DNA of 64,000 nucleotides from Rhipicephalus microplus (Eukaryota > Arthropoda > Arachnida > Ixodida > Ixodidae). The DNA lies in the NCBI RefSeq assembly GCF_043290135.1, contig NC_134700.1:162206553-162270552 (forward strand). Direction: 5' to 3'. The notes under the pieces are model-generated. The model searched no databases, had not been told where the DNA came from, and saw only the letters and a program-made list of their open reading frames with translations. Below, piece by piece: positions 43,066 to 54,615 of the stretch; position 1 is the first letter of the stretch; each line of letters opens with the position of its first letter. Position numbers and translations under genes: made by a program.

Positions 43066-44202
43066 CCTAAATACAGTGTCGACCCACTGTAGGATTCTGG
43101 AGAAAACTTAGCTTGGCACCGTAAAAATGCAGTTTTCCCGCCCACGTAAGTATGCGGTATTACTGCAGTGAAACGCACCAAACCATGATGATAATCTCGT
43201 GTTTTAAAGAGTGATACTGGATTTTCTACACATGTTTGAATTGTATGTCAGTTACATAAAATCGTAAGTCAATTATGACCATGCAGTGTTCGTTGGTCAA
43301 CCACATTTATTTGTCTATTCATTCCTCAATTACAGCGGGCTGCCCCAGCCGTTATTGAAGGATAGTGCAATACTAGCTTGTGTCAAAATTTTGGATATGT
43401 ACTTAATTAGAGTGAAGGAGCAATTGCAAAGCAGTGAATAGAGCCTGGTAAGTTTGATGAGAAGACTGTGTATTCAGCTACCATCGACTGGAATTAAATT
43501 TCAAATCCTTTTGCGTCAATCCATGTGACCTAAATTGAGTGCAACAAAAAATAAAAAAATATTTGGACCGAGTTCCTAATGAATTCACGTAATACGGTTG
43601 GAAGGCGACGGCTAGCTTTTTCTTTTCAGCCGATCACGTTGATTCTGCTTTGATACCCTCCGGAAGCATTGCGCATAAAACGCGATTATCCACCTTTACG
43701 CGGTCAGAGGTTCTTCCCATCATTTTGCATTGTGCCAGTGATCAGCGCATTTCTGAACAATCTGTGGTACATGTGATTACATCATCCTGTGAGGCTACAT
43801 CACGTTACGTCCCTTTGACATCGCAATGTCATCAAAACAACGGCCCAAACTTGGTCACTGTGGAGGGATATCGTGACATAATCATATTACGACGTCTTTT
43901 TAGTTCGCTCGCGTTGACGCAGCCGTGCGCAACAGGCACAAATTAACTTTAGCTTTACAAAAAAAAGTGGGTTAGTGCAACTGAATTTTCTCACCTCTCT
44001 TTAAAGATGCTCCTTTGATTTCCTATTGTGTAAAGCATCAGTTATAGCATGCGCATACGCACTAATCCATGAAATAAGCTATAGGGAGCCCAAAGGAGTT
44101 CTGTAATATTTTTCTTGTTCGCGGGACCTCTTCACTTCCACGACTTCGAGGAACATGTACGAGAGTGACATGGTATAAACTGTGACGATGAGTCTTGAGA
44201 TT
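43066..44202. other. No recognisable feature
   Basis: A 98-aa frame (43650-43946) is not recognised. Confidence 0.4.
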
Positions 44203-44439
44203 ACCCGCCGTGGTGGTCTAGTGGCTAAGGTACTCGGCTGCTGACCCGCAGGTCGCGGGTTCGAATCCCGGCTGCGGCGGCTGCATTTCCGTTGGAGGCG
44301 GAAATGTTGTAGGCCCGTGTGTTCAGATTTGGGTGCAGGTTAAAGAACCCCAGGTGGTCAAAATTTCCGGAGCCCTCCACTACGGCGTCTCTCATAATGA
44401 AATGGTGGTTTTGGGATGTTAAACCCCACATATCAATCA
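44203..44439 (+). mobile_element. Full-length tRNA-derived SINE with 12-bp TSD
   Basis: Best-preserved copy. The head is ACCCGCCGTGGTGGTCTAGT, the A-box region TGGCTAAGG, and the B box GGTTCGAATCCCGGC is perfect for Pol III. The body includes TGCAGGTTAAAGAACCCCAG and the tail TGGTTTTGGGATGTTAAACC, then CCACATATCAATCA. The flanks AGTCTTGAGATT repeat at 44191-44202 and 44440-44451. The low divergence from the consensus suggests recent insertion. Confidence 0.95.
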
Positions 44440-44451
44440 AGTCTTGAGATT

Positions 44452-45077
44452 GTATAGTTGGCATGAAAGGAAGTATTCCTTAGAATGAGCTTCTGAGCCC
44501 CCACACAAGTGGAAGTCTTGCAAATGTGTCTGCTGCACCACGATGGCTTTGAGAAGTCAATGCTCGAAACTACAAAGACAAGCCAAGCGGGACCTTGAGC
44601 TTCCTGCGAAAAAAAGCCCCTGTTTGTGAAGACTAACATAATCATAGACGAAAATCACGCATGAAATGTTGTCCTTCAACATTGCACACCCGGCTATTGA
44701 CAACAGAGCTCGGAACAGCTTAAAGAGTACACATGAATTATTTGGATCCACAACTATATGAACCTGCTTTTCGATGTAGAGCGGTGAGCACTGTTCTGGT
44801 GAACATGAGAGCGCGTGGCCAATGACACTGTCAGCCCTGCGTAGCACCTACAGTCGGAAACATCGCGGATGCTCAGCATGTGCTCTGCGATACACACTTT
44901 CCACCATGCGCACCACGTCATGGGTACGCTTGCTCGTCGTCTTCTAGCCGCATTTCGGTCGGTTAAGCTGGCGTATCCTGCTTTTTAAGGTTCATTGCAG
45001 TAACAATTGGTGCGCCAATACAAAATGAGTACAAAAGAGCTAACTTTCACGCTGTGAATTACAGAGAACTGCTAAGA
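44452..45077. other. No recognisable feature
   Basis: Short frames only. Confidence 0.4.
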
Positions 45078-45391
45078 AGGAGAGAGAGAAAGAGAGAGAA
45101 GCAAACGTTTATTTTGAAACAGTGCCCCTAGCAATGCCCGGTGTCACCCTGAGGGGGGAGGGCTCCTTAGTCCAGCAACCTTCTGACTTCTACTGCCCTC
45201 TTGGCCCTAGCGACGAGTTGTTGTTGGTCTTCTAGGTCCTCAAGGGCGAAATTTGCCTCCCACGTTTCGGTTAGGTCTTCGTCCATCCGTCATGCTTCAT
45301 GATCAGTCATGCGTTGTTGCAGATTACGTCTGTCAATACACTGGCATGCAAGAAGCAAGTGTGCCAGGGTGTCCGGTACGCTGCAAAGCGG

Positions 45392-45392
<1 letters not shown>

Positions 45393-45465
<73 letters not shown>
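45393..45465. repeat. (CA)n(TA)n compound microsatellite in LINE coding region
   Basis: About 16 CA units then 20 TA units. It lies between the YTHGALMHRLY-type block and the Cys-rich block of the LINE C-terminus and stays in frame as IYIY...CVCV. Confidence 0.95.
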
Positions 45466-45469
<4 letters not shown>

Positions 45470-45650
45470 TGGTAGAGACGGTGCATTAGGGCCCCATGTG
45501 TGTATGTGCTGCTTTGCAGGCGTCTCAGTATCACGCTTTCCTCTTTTGTTAGTTTTGGATGTGGTGGAGGGTAACTCGTCGCTCCAGCCTGTAATGCTGG
45601 AGTAACGACGAGTAGGTGTTTTGAACAACTTCCGTCTCTTCAACGATGGG

Positions 45651-46112
45651 TCAAATGTCCCGTGGGCAGGGGGCAGCCCGGCTGACGTGCTCGCGGGCAG
45701 CGGCGTGTGCCGCTTCATTTCCCTGCAGACCCTCGTGTCCTGGCACCCATAATACACAACTGTATGGGAGTGGAGTGCTTCGACGTTTCAAAATATTGAT
45801 GGCATTGGCTGAGATACGGCCCTTAGCAAAACTCCTGCAGGCGGCTTGTGAGTCGGTGAAAATCACCGCGGCGTCTGTATAGTTTGTGGTTGCTAGAGCG
45901 ATGGACGATTCTTCTGCGGCGTCTGAATTGAGTGCGTAGACCATGGCCGACGCTAATTCTCGGCCTTGAGAATCGACGACGCTGACAGCGTACGAGTTTC
46001 TATGCGGATACTTGGCCGCGTCCGTGTAGCGGGCGTCCGGGTCTTGCTTAAACTTTCGTTGAATAGCGTTAGCTCTAGCCTTGCGCCTACTTTTGTGGAA
46101 AGTAGAATTCAT
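45651..46112 (-). pseudogene. LINE RNase H domain
   Basis: A 153-aa stretch with NSYAVSVVDSQGREL, MVYALNSDAAEESSIALA (Glu of the triad), AAVIFTDSQAACRSFAKGRI (catalytic Asp in TDSQ) and VLWVPGHEGLQGNEAAHAAA (HEG...NEAAH, with the last acidic residue expected as Asp). It is joined to the upstream thumb region except for a TAA at about 46152. RNase H of I-clade LINEs follows RT on the same polyprotein. Confidence 0.8.
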
Positions 46113-46420
46113 GTTGCGTGGAATAGGTGCGATGAACAGCGACTCTCTAACTTACAGCGGAATGTCCTTTTTCCGGTCTGCATCGGCGATGAACGTGTCG
46201 CTGTAGTTGAGGTACCGGAGCACCGACCTCCCCGTGGGCGTCAGCTTGAGCTTCTCCAGCTGACTGTTCCTATGTGCTTCGATGAGCTCTTGCCACGTGT
46301 TGTGGACGTCCATCTTTAGGAGACGTGTGGTATAGGCCATTGGCGGAAGTCCCAGGGCTACTCTAGTGGCCTTTCTTATCATGATATTAAGTTTTTCAAT
46401 TTCAGCGGTTTTCAAATTGA

Positions 46421-47520
46421 GGAAATACCTTAAAATGAAGTATGCATCAGCTTATTTGACAAAAAGCGGCTCGCAGACGACGAACAAGCGTATCAAAGTC
46501 GTAGTGTGCATGGTGGAAAGAGTGTATCGCAGAGCACATGCAGAGCACGTGCAATATTTCTGACTATAGGTGTTACGCGGTGCTGAAAGGGTCACCAGCC
46601 ATGCATTTTGCGTATTCACCCCAACAGTACTCACTGCTATACTGTAGCGGTAGCATGTATGTCGTAGTTATATATACATATATCGAATGCTTAGAATTAC
46701 GTTTGCGTTATAGCCGAGCTATTGTGGTCAAGATTTTATGTGTCTTAGATGGAGAAATATAACCGTCACGAACTGGCAAGCACTCAATAAAATGCCAAGC
46801 ACATTGACAGATAGGGAACCTGAAAAGTCCCACCGTATCTGCTCTGAATCACGAATGTAGCGTTAGTTGCCAGAAAGCACGAACATATGGAGTGGTAATT
46901 ACTCGCCGAACGATAGAAGCGTTAAAGGGCCTTTGCTCGCAATAAATTTTTCAGGTTCAACAGAGCATGGGATACACCCCTGTAAACTGGGAAGCTTAGA
47001 CGCCGCCCAGCTTAAACAGAATGCCTTAAACACCGCGTGCCACTTCTCTTCCTTCGCGAACATTACAGAGGAACCACGTACATAGAAGCAGGCTCACCAA
47101 CCGCTTTTTCTTTCTTTTTTGAGCAACTTTGTTGCTGCCTACCATCGAATCTTAGCAAAAGCAGAGCTAGGGATATTCTAAAATGTAACTTACTAGTAAC
47201 CGAGAGATCGGTTTGCTCATTAGCGTCGCTTGACTAGAATCACTTCGTAGCTACATTAATTGGTCCCTATCTATAACATATTGTGTAAACAAGAAAGAAA
47301 ATGATTCAAATTGCATTGCTAAATTATCCCTATGTGTTGCTAATTACACAACTCTTGAAGCAAGAAGATGCTTGGTGAAGCAGCACACACACTAAAAAAA
47401 GTGCAGCTGCCTAAACCACCTCGACCTTCTTGATGTGCTGAAATCTGACGGCATCAACTGGACCATACTTAAATCTGTATCAGTAAAGATGATTTTCATT
47501 TTCAACAGTTGATATGCATG
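46421..47520. other. No recognisable feature
   Basis: Short frames; none recognised. Confidence 0.4.
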
Positions 47521-47860
47521 GTTTTAGGGGCGCAGCTTCTTACGCTGTGGGTCGTACGTCTTGTGTTACGCCGTGCTCGTAGGTCTTGTCTTTAGAATGT
47601 CCCATCGATGTCGGTACTTGTATATGATGAATTTATGATGAAAAGATGCGAGGTGGTGGTACTTGGAGTGTTCACTAGACGGACGGAAGGAAGGACGGAT
47701 GGACGGAGAGACAGACAGACAGAAGGACGGACGGATGGACAGACGTACGCACGCCCACACAGGTGAACGCACTGACGCACAGACAGATGGACGGATGGAT
47801 GCACGAATATTTAGCCCCACTCGCCATCATTGACACCATGGATATGCTGTGATTTCTTTG
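47521..47860 (+). mobile_element. Dispersed repeat family, copy E
   Basis: Starts GTTTTAGGGGCGCAGCTTCT and ends CTCGCCATCATTGACACC, then ATGGATATGCTGTGA. Internal ATGATGAAAAGATGCGAGG and GGTGGTACTTGGAGTGTTCA match copies A and C. Its minisatellite is at 47680-47805. Confidence 0.75.
47680..47805. repeat. GGACGGA / GACAGACA minisatellite (copy E core)
   Basis: Irregular ACGGACGGAAGG, GGATGGACGG and GACAGACAGACAG words. The composition is related to the other cores but the unit differs. Confidence 0.85.
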
Positions 47861-49058
47861 TTTCTGTCATTGCAACAAAAATACAAAAAAGAAGACGCTG
47901 AACTTTGAACCGACGTTCACCTGCTTTGATATTGTTGCAAGATTTAAAAATAACAAAATAAATATTTAGTGCCCTCATCTTTTAATGTAGAAGTTGGCGA
48001 CAAAAATATTAAATCAGCGAAAGTTTATTTAAGTGAATAAAGAAAGGAAATATTTATTGTGCAATAAAAAATACTTCACTTCTAACACAGCTCCTGTATA
48101 TTTGGCTACGACTGTGGGGAGAAATCGAAAGTATGGGTTTACTTTGATTAACATTAGCTCGAACTCTGGCTCTTCTTCGTATCCACTCAATGGCAACACT
48201 CGTCGAGGTGGAATTTGAATTTTACATGACGGGATCCGGCGATGAAGCTAGATGTGGAGCGAACCGGGCGTATTCGGCGTCGAATGGATGACCTCGTGCG
48301 CGAGCAAGCTAATGTTTGCTTCTCCTTTTTTCTTGGATGGTTATTGACTTTTTTCACGTAATTTTTATGATTATTTCTATCCGAATCATAACCAAGTTCG
48401 TTGCGATTGATGTCGAAGTGGTGTGGAAATAACTGAAATCAAATGCTTATCCGTAGCTACATCAACGCCAACCTTGCATGTGTAACACAGTGGCTGCTCA
48501 CGCCACAGAACGACGCCGTGAAGCGAGTGATATCCGAATATACTGGAAAAAGTGTGTTACTCCAAGGGCTTAAGTAAACTTGTTCTCAAAGCTGCGCATT
48601 TTAGGCATTTTGCGAAGGAGCTTAAAACGTCTACAGCCGGATCTCGGCCGTGTAAGGGGAGCTGATCCTCGGAAAGAGAGCATTTAAAATACATTAAAAC
48701 CTTGAGTTTGGGGAATCTACGGTCTAATGTACCACAACAATCTTGTGGTGAGCGACTTCAGGTCTTGCTAATCTGCTCGAGAGATGAACAATCGCATTGG
48801 GCGAGGTGTTTGCCAACTGATTAGTTTTGAAGCATTAAGTGAACACTTCAACAAGCGTTTATTTTACGCACAGACAATGGAACGTAAAGTGCATTTACCT
48901 GTCATACTGACTCTGGCATCGTCCCCTTTGTTCAAGTTTTCGCGTAGCCATTTATGAAGAGTTTGCTCTACACTCAGCGCAATTAACGCCACTGCAATTA
49001 AATGTGCCTGCTTCCTCTGAACTGATTTAAAAGAAAAAAAACGCGTCTAGGTTTTATG
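47861..49058. other. No recognisable feature
   Basis: AT-rich; no ORF of note. Confidence 0.4.
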
Positions 49059-49245
49059 CCCGCCGCTGTGGTACTGCAGTTACGGCGCTGGCCTGCTGAC
49101 CCGAAAGTCGACACTTTTGACCTCGGCCTCGGCAGAAGAGAAATGCTGGAATTCCCTTTAGTACTGTGCGATGCCAGTTGGCGTTAAAGAACACCCGAAG
49201 CCTGAATTTCTGGAGTTTTTACTAGGACGTACTTACATCTCGAAT
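49059..49245 (+). mobile_element. tRNA-derived SINE, diverged copy
   Basis: CCCGCCGCTGTGGTACTGCA, GGCGCTGGCCTGCTGACCCG, GTACTGTGCGATGCCAG and GGCGTTAAAGAACACCCGAA fit a second subfamily (with the GTGCGATG block also hinted in the copy at 6982). The 3' tail is eroded. Confidence 0.75.
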
Positions 49246-52200
49246 TTGGCGCTCAAATAGCTCAATATTACATCATGTTAGTTTTAACTTGTTAACTTAC
49301 AACTTCTTTAGAATACACAATTATATAAAAAAACACTGTAACCGGAAACACTGATTCCCCTTTTCTTACATGTTATCTTTTTGTCTAAAGTGACTGTACA
49401 TGTCACTCTCCATTATTCTGGTTACAGGAACTACCATCAAAATAGCTTTTATGTTTCAGGGCGTTTTTTTGTTTCGGGGCTTATGACAGCGATCAGTGAG
49501 ATTAAAAGAGGACGATCCCCACAGGAGCCAACAATCACGCCTGGCCCACTTACCCAATTTTCAGCATTATTGTCTGATACTTTTCTTGGTGCTTTGCTGC
49601 GCTTGATCAACCCTTCCCAAGAAACATCTGAAATCGAAGCCTTTCTCGTCACCCGCCTATAGAGTACCGGCGAAGGAGTGCTTTTGCCGCATGCAGAACC
49701 ACCGGCTCCTCAGTGAGAGCTTTCTGCTCAAACGTTTTACGTCCTTGCAATCCAGAAATGATAAAATATTCATCTATCTTTCAACACCACGAGCACTATA
49801 TGATCTGTGTATATGACAGGAGAGGCACCTTACCAATATTATAGCGCTCCTAGGAAACTATCCGAAAGAAACCCGGCTGGGTTGTCGCATTTACTCGAAA
49901 TCTCTATTCCCAATAATCTTTTGACTACAGGGAACCTATTCACTTTCCTTGCCGTCTGTTTCGAGCATCTCTTTTCACTGGGCAAGATAGAACGGTTTTC
50001 ACGAATAGTGTATGTCTCTTTTCTTTGCAAAGACATTTCAGCTACGCGTTATTTCGCGCTTGCTGTGCTCCGTACTCCACGTCTATTCCTGGTTTCATCA
50101 TCTTCCGGAGCAGGAAAGCATTAGGCCGATTGGCCACGGATGCTGCTTTGGCTGCTTCCTTTGGCATTAAACTGCCTTGACGTAAAGTGTATTCTCTCAA
50201 GCACACGTTGCTTTCTTATTTATTTTTTACGTCGCGTCTTGATGTGTATAATTCCGACTGATTTTATGCCGAGTGGGCCCTTTTTACGGCTGTTTTAACA
50301 TCAAAACGGCCCCGTCAATGTTACTACAGGTTCCGGATTCGAGAACGCACGGGTCATTATACTCATGTTGTGTGTGTGGGACACTGTAGAATTTTCATAG
50401 GAGCCAGTCAATTCACAATGAGAGAAAGCAATCCGTGAGGGAGAGTGATTTGTCCGCGTGAAGTAGACCTACGGTTACGGTTACAAGGGTCTGTGCCGGG
50501 ACAATTGCTTTTTTAGTTTGAAAATAAGTGAACCGAAACATTTTCGATGCTTTTTAAGGACACATAAACACATGAAAGCGAATGTTAGATAGACGGACTG
50601 CCTAAAAGTTTTCGGCAAGAAATTCGAAAACTGGTTTTGAAATTAGGCAACGGCGCATTGCAGCCGGTTGTTAACGCAACAGCTAGTGTAATTGTTACTG
50701 CCTTCGAAACCTCGAAGCCACTGCCTCGAGATCGGATGGCAGAAGAGCCCATGCCTGAGGCGGATCGAATGTTACTGTTGACGACGTAGGTGATTGTGAG
50801 TTCGGACGCGAAGCTGCAATACAGATTGGCAAATAGTACAGGGAGAATCATAACATCGAGAAGTAGACAATATGAACATCGAAGTAGAGAAGTTTTCTAA
50901 CTGTAAAATGCAACAGCATGCACCCGAACATATGTAAATCACTCACGGTTAGAATGGAGTTCACTGTCTCGTATTCCATTCTGAGATCACACAGACGCCA
51001 TTCCCTAATTTGATACTAAATGAAGCAGTAATTATTCAAAGGAAACGCGAACGTTTTGCCGGAGACAAGCATTAGGCTGCACTGAGCATGGAAGACTTTG
51101 TTACAAAGCGTGTCTTGTCTGTATTATCCGTCAAACCTGTCGGCAAATGGGGTGAGTGCTGGAACCGGTGAACGCTTGGCCCAAGGCGTCGACAATTAGC
51201 TCAGTAGTCAAACTGTGTGGATTTTTTTTCACTCGGTCCCATTCACATCGGCGTCTCAGTGGCCATGATCATGTCGTTTTACATTTTAACAGGTGTCCGA
51301 ACTTTCATTGCACGTCCTATAGGCGACAGTGACAGTACTCGAGTGAAACTTTTCTGGCCTTTCTGAACGGCGGACTGCTTCACGCAGTTATAGAAACATC
51401 TTCGGGAATCCACAAAATAAAACTTTTTTTTTCACTCTTTCTATAGTTTCGAAATCCTTCGTGCACATCTCAACTGGCACAATTATGTAGCAAAATGACG
51501 TTTTGAAGTAGCATCGCGGCAAAGAATTCTAGCTTTACGATGGCTGCTGTCCTCAAAGTGTTTGTGGCGGTATTTATACCCTGCTCACACAGATAATAAA
51601 ACCTTATAAACATCTTTAGAATGAATTCACTGTCGTAGAATAGAATAAGATTGGCAGCGACAGATACGCATGATGCAATACGTTTACAAAGAAGAACAAG
51701 CCGAGATTCCGTGCGACACTGTAAAGGTAGGCCAACAACAGTTTAGTATAAAATAACACGTTACCTGGATATGGTTCAGGAAGCAAAGTAGATGTGGGAG
51801 GGATGCTGCGGGTGGTTCTAAAGGCTCAATGTGGCACTATATGGCAGCGATCTTACTCTCAATAATTCCTTAAAGCCATCGCTGACAAGTTCCCACCTGT
51901 CAGTCTTATTTTTTGTCACGTGTAATCTCTTTGGTTTGCGACGGTGCCAATGTACAAACGCCAGATATGATGCCTTCACGAAGCGGCGGATTTTGCAGAT
52001 TGAGTTTTCTTCTCGGAAAAACGCTCGCGTGCCGCTCTCCTTCACCGCGGTGTTATTTCGAGGCGTCTCTTCTCGCCGTGGTCTTAAGATGTCCCGAGCT
52101 TTGCGAGGAAGACTATCGTACCACTGAAAAGAATTTGTACACGTAATGCACTCGCGTATCGCTCTGCTTTATTTTACTTTACTTTGCTCTCGTTTATCTG

Positions 52201-53796
52201 TCCCCGAGATACTACCTACTATTCGGCCGTGCTGCGTTGCATTACAGGTCTGTCCATTTACCGTAGCTTTTTTTCAGTGTGGTACACAATCTGCATCGAA
52301 GGTCGAAGTAAAAGACTTGATAGAAGCAGTGTTCGCTGTCAAGTGATCAATACTGACATCAACAGTGTTCTTAAAGCAATTGTTATACTATGAGAAGAAG
52401 ACTACCTGTTTCTCCTTTTTTTGTAAACAATGACTTGACAAGTACACTGCGTGTTCAAAAAAATGTATCCATGAATTCTCAACAGTAACGACAATGGAAT
52501 GTTTGCCATTAGCCTTCATAACTACTTTTTCGCTTGCGGTTGACATCTCAGCATTACCGAAGACATCAATTTAGAAAATAATCCAAGATGAAATGAATTA
52601 CCTTTTCAATTTATGGAGAGAAGGTTGGGATCCAAAGGGACAATTGAGGTCCCTCTTGCGCAGATCTCATTGCTCTTTGCGATTTCAAAAAAAAAGAAAA
52701 GTTGCATGTGGTAATGAATGTGCGTTAATTTAATTCGACGTAAGTCTTCTTAAGAAGTTAAACCGCAGCGCGGATTCGCGCAACTAGCAAGCAAGCACAA
52801 TGACGGTACTGTTCACGAATACGGCTGCAGTGGTGCTGGTTATTACGCATTAATCAACGTATGTAGCAATTAATGTGGCAAGCACAAGCGCAGCTCACAA
52901 GCACAGCTCTCAAGCTTGTGACGTGAAGTCAATATACTGCGCATGTAACGACTTTTTCGCGTTCTGGCCATCGTGGAGGGATGTGGCAGTTGTGTGATTG
53001 CAGGTATGGGTACCAATTTTACTGACGAAATGGGTCGAATTGTATCTCACCGCTAAAATCACTAATGCCCACTTTGAAAAATCTTAAAGTACCGGTTGGG
53101 TTCTCGTAAGGAGAGCTTCCTTATTTCTGTCTGATCCGCCCACCTTTCTTAATTAACAAGATGATTAGTTTGATTTCTTTAATTATTCTTTTATTTATAG
53201 TATGCAGTTATATTAACAATCTTATAGCGCAGGTAAAGCAATTATGAAAGTCGCGAGCAAATAATACATTCCTGTAATGACTTCTTAGACACGTATTTTG
53301 TGACGTCCTGTCACCTGGCTTAAGTAAAATGCGCTATCAGTCTTTTGGGAAATCGCGCCGCCCCGACACTACGAACGAAGGAATTAAACTGTTCTCCAAA
53401 GGCAGTTAACATGCATGTTTAAGTGGAGTTACATATCTGACGAAAAAAGCAACAAGCAATCATTTTTTCCCATTTTTTTAGAATGTATGGTGTTCGCTTT
53501 CTGCAGTTACCGTAGAACTATGCGCTGACCTCACCAATCACTGTTTCTTTGCTCTAACGCAGACACTGTACGCCTGCCTGCTGCGCTTTAGTTCTCTCAG
53601 TGTGTTCGGTTCACGCACAAAACGGGTGTTCGCCCAGGTGAAGGCGTTGCGCAAGTGTGAGCAGCAGGCGTTTTTGACGTTGGATACAACGGTACTGGTG
53701 AGTAAATTGTTGCTGTGTGTTGGTATCTAATTGTTAGAGTACAATAGCTGAATATAATTGAAACGAGAGGTATGGGTATTGTTGCAGCTGAAAACA
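49246..53796. other. No recognisable feature over 4.5 kb
   Basis: Frames of 60-105 aa occur on both strands without recognisable domains. No tandem repeats or LTRs seen. Confidence 0.35.
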
Positions 53797-54615
53797 AACA
53801 AAAATGACAACATATTCACGGTGTGAATGACAGAAAGTGGAGCGAATCTGGGTCCGCACGCGGCTACCGCACCGCTTCGGCCTCCCGTTCTCGTACGCCG
53901 GGATGTTGTCGGCGCCGCCGCACAGCTTCAAGGTACGCTTCTGCCTCGCGCGCTCCCACATCAAGGTTCAGTCTTTGAACGCGAGTCGCCGCCACCTTGC
54001 GCGCACGTCACTCTGCACTCTGGTCCATCCGCCGACCATCTTAACACGTGCGCGTGCCAAAACGGCTTTTATTTTACTATAGCGCGCCCCCTATCGTATG
54101 ATGCCGCCGACGAACACGCAATCGTCAACGTCTTCGTGTGACGTCCTTCCTATTTTCTCGCGCGCTCGCACATCAAGGTTCCGTCTTCGATTGCCAGCCG
54201 CTGCCGCCTTGCGCGTATCATACTTTTTATGGGCAAACCGTGAATCATCCGCTGGCCGCGTTCCTCCGTCGTCTGTTGCTCTGTCTATTTGACGCATGGA
54301 CGGACGGATGCACAAACGAACGCATGGACGAACGGACGGATGGATGCACGGACGGATGCATGGAAGAATGCAGGGATGGAAGCGCGGACGGATGGATGGA
54401 CGCATGGACAAACGCAGGGACAGAAGCGTGGACGGACGGACGTACAGATGGACGCACGGATGAACGCATGAGAGAACTGACGGACGGATGCATGGATGGA
54501 CGCACGAATGGACGGTAGCATGAACTAACGGACGGCTGGAAGCACGGACGGAATGACGGACGCTGTGGATATGCTGTGATTTTCATCATTTATCATGCTA
54601 CAAGTAACGTCCTCT
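53797..54615. mobile_element. Dispersed repeat family, composite copy F (5' side of the LINE)
   Basis: It begins ACAACATATTCACGGTGTGA (the GTGGATATG terminus in reverse), contains two ~218-bp offset copies of CACATCAAGGTTC...TCCGCTGG-type sequence (53947 and 54165), then a GGACGGA minisatellite and a second CTGTGGATATGCTGTGATTT end. It is interrupted at 54615 by the RTE LINE and continues at 57396. Confidence 0.6.
54295..54555. repeat. GGACGGACGGATG minisatellite (copy F core)
   Basis: The longest array of the family here, made of GGACGGACGGATGCATGG-type words with variants. Ser/Arg/Val-rich frames over it are artefacts. Confidence 0.9.

Larger units (their letters stand above)
45078..46420 (-). 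mobile_element. I-superfamily LINE, 3' fragment with an internal microsatellite
   Basis: Minus strand: thumb-to-RNase H region (46152-46415, MIRKATRVALGLPP), one in-frame stop, RNase H (45651-46112), then in other frames the C-terminal segment (ILRRLQSSTYTHGALMHRLY, and C-x2-C...PDTLAHLLLAC). A (TA)n(CA)n tract sits inside that segment. The 3' end (45078-45118) has a minus-strand AATAAA and a pyrimidine tail. Same family layout as 28607-29250. Confidence 0.8.

Noticed and set aside
44203..44280. A genuine tRNA gene
   Set aside because: The head has a perfect B box, but it continues into the SINE body and tail with flanking target duplications, so it is a SINE.
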